A stretch of DNA of 64,000 bases from assembly GCA_030035585.1 (NCBI GenBank), contig CM057471.1, positions 98,885,819 through 98,949,818 of the forward strand, written 5' to 3'. How positions within the stretch are numbered: position 1 is the stretch's first letter; every line of letters starts with the position of its first letter. Position numbers and translations under genes: made by a program. The notes under the pieces were generated by a model. It made no database searches, had not been told where the DNA came from, and saw only the letters and a program-made list of their open reading frames with translations. Below are positions 55,400-64,000 of this stretch, piece after piece. Origin of the DNA: Dugong dugon. Its lineage: Eukaryota > Chordata > Mammalia > Sirenia > Dugongidae.

Positions 55400-55560
55400 C
55401 CTCATAGTTCTCATAGTCTATGATACAGATACTGTCGTTACTCCTCTAAAGTTGAGAAAACTGAGCACACAGAGGTTGGGTAACTTGTCTAAGGTCACAC
55501 AGCAAGCATTAGTGGAACCAGGATTCAATCCCAGAAGTCTATGCTCTTAGCACAACAATA
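55400..55560 (-). mobile_element. MIR SINE, antisense
   Basis: gagaaaactgagcacacaga, ggtaacttgtctaaggtcac and gattcaatcccagaagtcta follow the antisense MIR core. Confidence 0.72.
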
Positions 55561-55703
55561 GGCTGACTCTCTCTGACATGCAACTCTACAAATCTATTAC
55601 GTACATTATAAACTATATACAAAAGTAGAAATTAAAAGATATGGTAACACTCACTCTGGGGAAAGCCAGTCACCATATAATAAGTCCAACCACCCAGAGA
55701 TTA

Positions 55704-55914
55704 GGTCCCTGGGTGGTGCAAGCAGTTTGTACTTGACTGTAACCAACAGATTAAAGGTTCGAACCCACCCAGTGGTGCTGCAGAAGAAAGGTCTGGCGAT
55801 CTGCTTCTGTAAAGATTACAGCCAAGAAAATCTTGAGTTTAGTTCTTCTCTAACACATGGGGTTGCCATGAGTTGAAATTGACTTGATGGCAACCAGTTT
55901 GTTTTTGTTCTTAT
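55704..55914 (+). mobile_element. Afrotherian SINE, type 1 variant, with target duplication
   Basis: ccagagatta occurs at 55694-55703 and 55915-55924. Head ggtccctgggtggtgcaagc, body ctgcttctgtaaagattaca, tail gttgccatgagttgaaattg. Confidence 0.92.
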
Positions 55915-56125
55915 CCAGAGATTACCAAGACGTGAGGAAGCCCAAGCAATCCATGTGAAGAGAGAGGGAGAGAGATATGTGGCCAGTCCCCACCTGTTCC
56001 AGCCATCTAGCCCAGACAGCAGACATGTGAGTGAAGAAATCTCCTGATCATTTTAGCTCCGCTCACCATCTGACTGCACTGTGTGAGAACCATCCAGCTG
56101 AGCCTGCTTATACCAAGAACTGTGA

Positions 56126-56290
56126 GGGGAAAAAAAAAAAAAAAACCATTGTCATCGAGTTGATTCCAACTCATAGCAACCCATGGGATAAGGTAGAACT
56201 GCCCCATAGGATTTCCAAGGAACGGCTGGTGGATTCGAACTGCTGACTTTTTGGTCAGTAGCCAGGCTCTTAACCCCTGTACCACTGTGA
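56126..56290 (-). mobile_element. Afrotherian SINE, type 2, antisense
   Basis: The A-run at 56129-56143 is the tail side, then cattgtcatcgagttgattc, gccccataggatttccaagg and head gctcttaacccctgtaccac. Confidence 0.88.
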
Positions 56291-56700
56291 GAGAGAATAG
56301 TAAATTATAAAAAGCATTAAGCCACTTTGTTTTGCAGTGGTTTGTTATGCAGCAACAGTTATCTAGAATAGAATTCTACTGAAATGTCACATTTGGAAAT
56401 CTTTTTTTTAATAGGTTAGAAAAACTTATTTCCAAGTTTTTATTCAAGTGTGCAAACATGAGCGTTTTTTATGAGGACATTCATAAAGATTTTTAGAAGA
56501 GTCATGATGTTAAAAAATATTCTCGAATATCCATTCCCAAAATACTCTTCCTGGGACTAAAGTTTCTATTTAAAAGGCATTTCTTTTAACCACTTGTTGT
56601 TTAAAACACCACTTTTCCTAACAGGAGCAGATTAAGAACAATTTTTTTCTTCAAAAATATCTGCTAAGTGGCATACTACGAATCATAATTGTCATCATAA
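56291..56700. other. A/T-rich, no recognised feature
   Basis: No repeat or gene recognised. Confidence 0.45.
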
Positions 56701-57470
56701 AAAGGTTGTTTTTACTTTTATTTTTATTTTCTATTGTGAAATAGGTGGGAGAAGAGTACAAAGAATTCATGTATACTCTTCACATAGATTCTTGAATTTT
56801 TAACATTTGATCACATTTACTGTATCAGTCTCTCTAAATACATATGCATATTTTTTCTGAACCACCTAAGAGTAAGTTGCAGACATGATGCTCCCTTACA
56901 TGTAACTACTTCAGGATATATTTCCTAAGAAGGACATTCTCTTACAAAATCAAAATCAGGATCAAAACCAATAATCAAAATCAGGAACTTAGCATTGATT
57001 TAAGACTGTTATGTAATCTGTACCCTTTAAACAAATTTCACCAACTATCCCAATGATGGAGCCCTGGTTGCGCATTGGTTAAAGAGTTTGGCTGCTAGTC
57101 AAAAGGTCGGCAGTTCGAATCCACTGGCCACTCCCTGGAAACCCTTTGGGACAGTTACACTCTGTCCTATAGGATTTTTTAACCCAATAATATGCTTTAT
57201 AGCAAAAAAATAATAATTCCTGTCTAGTATCAAATTCAGAATCATACATTGCATTTAATTTAATTGACATGTTTATTTTGTCTCTTTTTGTCTTGGGGTA
57301 ATTCTTTAGTCTTCCTTTGTTTCCTATAACCTTGATATTTACAAAAAGTTCAGGCAATAATTTTCCTCATAATTTTAATGTTTTTGGCCCACTTTCTGTA
57401 GCATCTGTTTATATTTGTGGTTTTGTTTCCTTATAATATACCTACCAAAACACTCAAATTAGGATAGAAG
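56701..57470 (-). mobile_element. L1M 3' UTR, antisense, split by a SINE
   Basis: gtgaaataggtgggagaaga, ctgaaccacctaagagtaag, tgcagacatgatgctccctt and ggatatatttcctaagaag are followed, after the SINE at 57058-57182, by gctttatagcaaaaaaataa and attgcatttaatttaattga. This is one continuous L1M 3' UTR. Confidence 0.65.
57058..57182 (+). mobile_element. Afrotherian SINE, type 2, 3'-shortened
   Basis: Head ggagccctggttgcgcattg, centre ccactccctggaaacccttt. It ends after ctgtcctataggattttt, without the usual tail motif. The flanks cccaatgat (57049) and cccaataat (57184) are the target duplication. Confidence 0.87.
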
Positions 57471-57559
57471 CATCATATTTAACTTTTTTTTAGTATGTTC
57501 TTATTTTGAAGAAATAAAGGCCAAAAATTTCCAAATTTGATTAAAACTTCAAACCCACA

Positions 57560-58885
57560 GATCCAAGAAGTTCAATGAACTCCAAGCACAGGAAACAAAG
57601 AAAACTACATGTAGGCACATCACAATCAAATTGCTTAAAACTGGTAATACATAGGAAATCTTAAAAGCAGGAAGAGACAAAAAGATGACCACAGACTTCT
57701 GACTGGAAACAATGTTAGACAGAAGACAGAGTAACATCTCTAAAGAAGTGAAAAAAAAAAAAATGCCAACCTACAATTTTATACCCAGTAAAAATATTTT
57801 TCAAAAATGAATGAAAATAAAACGCTTTTTCAGATATACATAAGCTAAAAGAATTCATCACCAGCAGACCCACATTACAAGAAATTTGGAAGGAAGTATT
57901 TCAGGCACTAAGAAAATAAAAAGAGAATAATACAAGAGAGAAATATGGAACTACACAAATAATGAAGAGCACCAGTAATGATAATTGCATAGATAAACAT
58001 CTGGGATATTTTTCCTATTACTTAAATCTCTTTAAAAGATAATTAAGTACTCAAAGAAAGATAATAACAACATAATATGGAGTTTATGGAAAAAGTAAAA
58101 TGTGGAACAGCAATACCACAAAGACAGGAAGGGGAGAAGCATACTATAGTGAGGTTGGTGTACTATATGTGAAGTGGTATAATATCACTTGAATGGGGAC
58201 TGTGATAAGTTAAAGATGTATGCTATAAACCCTAAATCAGCCACTAAAATAATACAATAAAGAGTTACAGCTGGTAAATCAACAGAGGAGGGAAAACAGA
58301 ATCATAAAAGTACACAATCTAAATGCAAAAAAGGAAAAAGGGAACAATATATAAAATAACATAAAACAAATAGATGTTAGCTTTAAATCCAAATATATCA
58401 ATAATAGTATTTAATGCAAGTAATCTAAATATCCTAACTAAAATTCAGAGATTGTCAGATGGAAAAAAGGGAAGATCCAATTATATATGCTGACTTCACA
58501 AAACCTACTTTAAATATAAAGACACAAATAGGTGGGAAGTAAAAAGATTGAAACAGATATATTATGCTAACACTAATCAATGGAATGCTAGAATGGCTAT
58601 ATTAATATCAGACAAAGGTTTCAGAGCATAGACTATTACCATTAATAAAGAAGGTCATTTCATAATGATAAACAGGTCAATTCATCAAGTAGACATAACA
58701 ATTCCAAATGTTTATGCAGGTAATAATAGAGGTTCAAATTATATGAAGCAAAAACTGTTAGGCTTGCCAGGAAAAAGAGACAAATACAAAATTATAGTAA
58801 AAGATTTCAACATTTCTCTTTTAATAATTGATAGAACAAGTAGAAAATCAGTAAGAATAGAGAAGACTTGAACAGCCATAGAAAC
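57560..58885 (+). mobile_element. L1M ORF1 C-terminus to ORF2 start, relic
   Basis: gaaacaatgttagacagaag, ccaacctacaattttatacc, gaattcatcaccagcagacc and acaagaaatttggaaggaag are the L1M/HAL1 ORF1 end. From about 58400 the ORF2 endonuclease start is seen, with a readable piece at 58665-58871 (IIVKDFNISLLIIDRTSRKS), where the usual GDFN reads KDFN. RTE copy C cuts it at 58885. Confidence 0.7.
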
Positions 58886-60505
58886 CAACCAGCCTCGAGT
58901 TGCGATTTTGAAGGATTCTATTGGCAAAATATTGAACGATGAAGGAAGCAGTAAAAGAAGATGGAAGGAATACAGAGTCACTGTACCAAAAAGAATTGGC
59001 CAACATTCAACCAGTTCAGGAGGTAGCATGTGAGCAAAAGCCAATGCTATTGAAAGAAGAAGTCCAAGGTGCATTGAAGGCAATGGCAAAAAACAAGGCT
59101 CCAGGAACTGAAGAAATACCAGTTGAGATGTTTCACTAACCAGATGCAGCACTGGGGGTGCTCACTTATTTATGCCAAGAAATGCCGACTAAAGAGATCC
59201 ATATCTGTGCCCATTCCAAAGAAAGTTGATCCAACCAAATGTGGAACTTATTATTAATGTCAGATGCAAGTAAAATTTTGCTGAAGATCATGCAAAAGTG
59301 GCTGCAGCAGTACATGGACAGGGAACTGCTAGAAGTTCAAGCTGGATTCAGAAGAAGATGCGGAGCTAGGGTATCATTGCTGTTGTCAGATGGATCTTGG
59401 CTGAAAGCAGAGAATACCAGAAAGACATTTACCTGTGTTTTATTGACTAAGCAAAGGCATTTGGCTGTGTGGATCATAACAAATTATAGATAACATTGCA
59501 AAGAATGGGAATTCCAGAACATTTGATTGTGCTCACGAGGAGCCTGTACATAGATCAAGAGGCATTCGTTCAAGCAGGACAAGGGGATACTGCATGGTTT
59601 AAAATCAGTAAAGTGTGCTTCAGGGTTATATCTTTCACCATACTTAATCTGTATGCTGAGCAAATAATCCGAGAAGCTGGACTACATGACGAAGAACATG
59701 GCATCCATATTGGAGGAAGACTTGATAACAACCTGTGTTATGTAGATGACACAACCTCGCTTGCTGAAAGTGAAGAGGATTTGAAGCACTTACTGATGAA
59801 AGTCAAAGACTACAGCCTTCAGTATGGATTACACCTCAATATAAAGAAAACAAAAATCCTCACAACTGAAACAATAAGCAACATCATGATTAATAGAGAA
59901 AAGTTGTCAAGGATCCACGATCAACACCCATGGAAGCAGCAGTCGAGAAATCAAAGGATGTATTGCACTGGCAAATCTGCTGCAAAAGACCTCTTTAAAG
60001 CATTGAAAATAAAAAATGTGCATTTGAGGACTAAGATGTGCCTGATTCAAGCCGTAATATTTTCAATCACCTCATATGCATAGGAAAGCTGGACAATGAA
60101 TAAGGAAGACTGAAGAAGAATTGATGTCTTTGAATACAATGTTAGCAAAAAATATTGAATATACCATGGACTGCTGTAAGAATGAACAGGTCTGTCTTGG
60201 AAGAAGTATGGCCAGAGTTCTCCTTGAAAGCGAGGATGGTGAGACTTCATCTAACAGACTTTGAAGTGTTATCAGGAGGAACTAGTTCCTGGAGAAGGAA
60301 ATCATGCTTGGTAAGGTTGAGGGTCAGTGAAAAAGAGGAAGACCCTCAATGAGATGAACTGACATAGTGGTTACAACAATGGACTCAAATATAGCAACGA
60401 TTGTGAGGATGGCTCAGGACCAGACAGTGTTTCGTTCTGTTGTACACAGGGTAGCTTTGAGTCGAAACTGACTTGATGGCACCTAACAACAACAACAACA
60501 ACAAT
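58886..60505 (+). mobile_element. RTE-clade LINE copy C, 5'-truncated
   Basis: It starts in the ORF (cagcctcgagttgcgatttt) and ends agctttgagtcgaaactgac, then a cacctaacaacaacaacaac tail. It is inserted in the L1M endonuclease region. The host continues at 60506 with caaccaagttgacttaatta, matching ccaac-type text before the insertion. Confidence 0.87.
58939..60350 (+). pseudogene. RTE reverse transcriptase, broken (copy C)
   Basis: Pieces: 58939-59139 (SLYQKELANIQPVQEVACEQ, then a stop), 59239-59493 (ASKILLKIMQKWLQQYMDRE, then VQAGFRRRCG, the RT fingers and palm start), and a long 195-codon frame at 59496-60083 with FAILNLYAEQIIREAG-like text and the catalytic box CYVDDTTSL (Y at 59739), so YADD has become YVDD. 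Thumb and C-terminal text follow to about 60350 with stops. It is the least broken of the three RTE copies in the palm region but still has multiple stops and no endonuclease domain. Confidence 0.8.
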
Positions 60506-61037
60506 CAACCAAGTTGACTTAATTAACATTTATAGAATACTCCACCCAACAACAGTAGAAAGCACATTCTTTTCAAGTGCGCACCAATCATTTACCACAA
60601 TAAAACTTTATCTGGGCCATAAAAATCAGTCTCAAAAATTTTAAATGACTCAAGTCAAGCAACTTTGTTCTTTGATCACAATGGAATTAAATTAGAAACC
60701 AAAACCAGAAAGATACCTGAAAATTTCTACAAATATTTGGAACACATTTAGTGTGTTATCATGGATCAAAGAAGAAATCAAAAGAGAAATTGGAAAATAT
60801 TTTAACTAAATAAAAATGAAAGCATAACATATCAAAATTTATCTAAAGTAGTGCTTAGATGAAAAGTTATAGTCTAGATTAGAAAAGAAGAAAGGCCTCA
60901 AATCAATGACCTCAACTTCCACCTTAAGAAACTAGAAAAAGAAAGAAGAGCTAAACAGTCCCGAAGTAAATAGAAAAAAGTATACCAAATCAAACAAAGA
61001 TTACAAGAAAAGATACTTATGAATAAGAATATTGATG
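60506..61037 (+). mobile_element. L1M ORF2 endonuclease region, continuation
   Basis: tagaatactccacccaacaa, aaagcacattcttttcaagt and ttgatcacaatggaattaaa are the L1M endonuclease C-terminal part. No open frame. The next L1 inserts at about 61038. Confidence 0.7.
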
Positions 61038-62474
61038 CAGAGGTGGGGCCAAGATGGAGGAATAGACAGATGCTTCCTGTTATTCCTCTTACAACAAACA
61101 CCTGCAAAAACAAGTGAATCGATAATATATGACAGTCTAGAAACCCTGATCATCAAAGACAAAGCTGAAGAATTGGACTGAGAGGGAGGTGGAAGGGGAG
61201 ACAATTCAAAAGCAGAGGAGAAGGGCAGATCATGAGATCGCCAGCACACTGCTGGCTGAGTCTGCGCAGTGCTCAGGGGCTGAGGCAAGCAACATCATTC
61301 AAAGACGTGCCCCATCACATCTGGTGGAGCCAAGCAGCAGCGAATCTGCACACACCTCCAGAACCAAGTAAGAGCCACACCAGATCTGCGGAAGTTAAGT
61401 GCAAGCTTCTAACCTACCATGCTTGGGGGCAAAATAATCCCTCTCCCTCCCAGAGTTTCACAGCAGAGAAGTGCTTCCTTCCTCTCACCCACTCTCCACC
61501 CCCCTCCTCTCCGACACCAGTCCAGTAGTGTACAACAACTGCCACGCCCCCTAAGCTGGGAACTCAGGGCTCTCCACACCCACACCAGTCTCGTGGGTTT
61601 AAAAAATGCCACATTCCCTAAGCTAGAAACTCAGTGCTCAAAGGGAGGCGCTGCCACTTCACCCACCACTGGGATAAGGGGTCCACAGACTTGCCATGCC
61701 CTTCACCCCTACCCAGACCTGTGTGGGCCAATTCCACACAACATGCCCTCATTAGCATAAAACAGCAGGGCATACTCCTGAAGCCCATGCAACTGCAACA
61801 GCCAACAGGGAACTGCAGCTTCGTACCATTTGACATTGCCCTGGCCCCTAAGCAGGGGCCTCACCCACCCACACCAGGGGCTTTGAGGGCTGGCAGTACC
61901 ACCCATTCCATCTAGCCACCCATGACAAGGGTCTGAGAATTAGTGGTGCCTCCCAGTCCTTCCAGCCAACAACATCGGGTGCCCAAGGGGCAGCTGCAAT
62001 ACATGCCCACTATGCTGTCTAGGGGATAGGGACATGCCCTCCACCCATGCACCCAGGGGCAGTTGTCAGCCCCTTGCCTTGCTCCACACATAGCCCCCCA
62101 CTGTACCCAGATACCTGTGCCTGCTCCGAGTAACCCTACACAGCCCTGCCCATCTAGGACTGTAGGTGAGAGTCTGTACCACACATCTGTACCACATACT
62201 CGGTGATTGACCACCTGGATACCTGTGCTGCACCCCTACAAGAAGAGTGAACAGACACTTGGGCTCACACACCTAGTAGCTGCTCTGACCACCAGAAGAC
62301 AGGACATGAGAGCTTCAAAGACACCAGTAACCAAAGTACCTCACACCCTAAGCCTACTTAAGCATATAAAAACAAAACAGAACAAAAAGCCAGGACATAG
62401 TAAACAAAAATTCGATAAATAAGTAAACATAACAACTTATTGATGCCTCGGAGACAATAGTCAATATCAAATCA
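61038..62474 (+). promoter_or_regulatory. L1 5' UTR, type B
   Basis: The expected internal promoter region. C-rich and comparatively CpG-poor body (for example ccctctccctcccagagttt, acacaccagggg-like blocks). Frames on both strands (61419-61760 plus, 61912-62214 minus) overlap and are treated as chance. Confidence 0.6.
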
Positions 62475-63480
62475 TATAAAAAAGCAGGTCAAGACAGCTC
62501 CAGCAAGTGGCCAAAATAAAGGAGCAGGAAATTTTCATGAGGAAGAAAAGGCAATGGAACAACCTGAGAATGAATTCAAAAGACTAATATACAGAGTTCT
62601 CCAAGATATCAGGAAGGAGATCATGCAAAACTTAGACCAAGCCAAGGAACACACAGACAAAGCAATAGAGGAATTCAGGAAAACAATATAAGAACAAAAC
62701 AGCAAAATTAACAGGCTGCTAGAATCCATAGAGAGACAGGAACTAGAAACCCTAAAGATTAACAATAAAATTTCAGAATTAGACAACTCAATATAAGGCC
62801 GTAGGAGTAGAATTGAGACAATGGAAGTCATAATTAGTGAGACAGAAGATAAATCCCCTGACACCAATTTACCTGAGGAAAAATCAGAAAAAAGAATTTA
62901 AAAAATGGAGGAAGCCTAAGAATTATGTGGGACACTATCAAGAGGAAAAACCTGTGAGTGACTGGAGTACAAGAAGGGGGGGATAACAAAAAACATAGAC
63001 AGAATTATTGAAGATTTACTGGCAGAAAACTTCCCTAATATCATGAAAGATAAAAATCTATCTATCCAAGAAGCTCAATGAACCACTTACAGGGTAGACC
63101 CCAAAAGAAAGTCACCAAGGCATATCATAATCAAATTTGCCAAAACCAAAGACAAAGATGCAATCTTGAGAGCATCTAGGGATAAATGAAAAGTCTTCTA
63201 CAAAGGAGAACAAATAAGACTAAACTCCGACTACTCAGCAGAAACCATGCAGGCAAGAAGGCAATGGGATGACTTATACAAAGCCTTGAAGGAAAAAAAT
63301 TGCCCGCCCAGAATTATATGTCCAGCAAAACTGCCTCTCCAATACAATGGCAAAATTAGGTACTTTCCAGATAAACAGAAGTTAAGGGAATTTGTAAAAA
63401 CCAAAACAAAATTACAAGAAATATTAAAGGGAATCCTTTGGTTAGAGAATCAACAATATCAGACAACAGTACAAGACTAG
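62475..63480 (+). pseudogene. L1 ORF1: L1 ORF1p, broken, start codon lost
   Basis: Where the related copy has atgatggcttcagcaag, this one reads acagctccagcaag, so the start is gone. The coiled-coil part is recognisable but has in-frame stops, such as the ataagaacaaaacagc site near 62688. The C-terminal RNA-binding domain is open at 63247-63480 (MQARRQWDDLYKALKEKN, then CPAKLPLQYNGKIRYFPDKQ and ILKGILWLENQQYQTTV). Two residues in the usual YPAKLSF motif differ (CPAKLPL). The relic matches the intact ORF1p at 3766-4755 in layout. Confidence 0.8.
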
Positions 63481-63905
63481 GACACAGGACAGATCAACCA
63501 GTTATAAATCCAGATAGTGAATTCACAAAAACAAATCTAAGTTAAAAGACTGAAAATAGGGAACCAGAGACATCAATATGTAAATGATGGCAATGTCAAA
63601 ATAAAAAAGAGGGAATAAACAGTGTACTCACAGGAGTTCTATATGGAGAGGAAGTTAATGGAATATCAAGAAATAAAAGACTGGTTTAAACTTGGAAAAA
63701 TAAAGGTAAATTTCAAGGTAAGCACAAAGGAAGCTAACAAACCTATGCATGAAAAGAAAAAAGAAAAAAACCTAAAGACTCAGTAAACACAAAATCAACA
63801 ATAATGAAAAAGATGAAAAGAAAATACATAAAGAAAAAGAACTTAGCACAGAAAATTAAGTGGTTTGTTCCATGGTCAACACCACAAGGAAAAAAATACA
63901 TCAAA

Positions 63906-64000
63906 ATGACAGTGGTACATTCATACCTATCAATAATTATACTGAATGTAAATGGCCTAAATGTATGAGTAGAGAGACAGAGAGTGGCAGAATGGATTAA
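63906..64000 (+). pseudogene. L1 ORF2: L1 ORF2 start, nonsense-mutated, partial
   Basis: The ATG at 63906 gives MTVVHSYLSIIILNVNGLNV followed by a stop, where related copies continue with APIKRQ. The endonuclease N-terminus is therefore cut after 20 codons. Downstream text (agagagacagagagtggcag) still matches ORF2. The window ends at 64000. Confidence 0.8.

Larger units (their letters stand above)
61038..64000 (+). mobile_element. L1 with type B 5' UTR, runs off the window
   Basis: 5' end gaggtggggccaagatgg, 5' UTR to about 62474, broken ORF1 to 63480, spacer, ORF2 start at 63906. The rest lies beyond 64000. It belongs with the L1 at 6402-10809 by its 5' UTR. Confidence 0.87.

Noticed and set aside
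61419-62214. Overlapping frames (113 and 100 codons) as genes
   Set aside because: They lie in the type B L1 5' UTR, on opposite strands, with C-rich or G-rich codons and no motif.

Overview
The window is mammalian nuclear DNA from an afrotherian, most likely an elephant or close relative. The evidence is the repeat content: about two dozen tRNA-derived SINEs of the Afrotheria type (head like gtccctgggtggtgcaaac, tail with a gtcgctatgagtcagaa-type motif), three RTE-clade LINEs of the afrotherian RTE1 kind, young L1 copies whose 3' UTRs I recognise from elephant L1, and older placental repeats (L2, MIR, L1M, MaLR-type LTRs, hAT-type MITEs). Species assignment is inference. I found no host protein-coding gene, exon series, true tRNA, rRNA or CRISPR array. 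Every long protein-like reading frame belongs to a retrotransposon.

Layout. 1-2018: old repeats (L2, MER5A-like, an ERVL-like LTR with a tRNA-Leu-type primer site, antisense L1M). 2019-10809: two L1 elements in tandem, both on the minus strand. The first (2019-6401) has an intact 329-codon ORF1 but no ORF2; the second (6402-10809) is broken and stops inside ORF2. 10850-12690: RTE copy A. 12800-22800: MaLR-type LTRs and a dense SINE cluster. 22800-31000: MIR, L2, L1M, an L1 3' UTR of a second subfamily, RTE copy B, and an unfamiliar inverted-repeat MITE. 32076-33882: a repeat-free stretch that has kept many CpGs. 33883-43657: SINEs, LTRs, a long L2 relic and L1M ends. 44341-52000: an old L1M carrying two younger L1 insertions, one being a 4.45-kb element with an internal ORF2 deletion. 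52000-57500: SINEs, an L1 3' UTR insertion and L1M. 57560-64000: an L1M interrupted by RTE copy C, then a 5'-complete L1 running off the end.

How the parts relate. L1 ORF1p (RNA-binding chaperone) and ORF2p (endonuclease and reverse transcriptase) would normally act together in cis. In this window no L1 keeps a complete ORF2, so none is autonomous. The SINEs share their 3' tail with the RTE elements, which is the expected sign of mobilisation by RTE reverse transcriptase. Many insertions keep target-site duplications and are nested, so their order can be read: L1M, L2 and MaLR first, then RTE and SINEs, then the young L1s. The most unusual objects are the ORF1-only L1, the second ORF2-deleted L1, the two unrelated L1 5' UTR types, the duplicated L1 3' tail, the MITE at 30290-30521 and the SINE/RTE chimera at 36948-37279.
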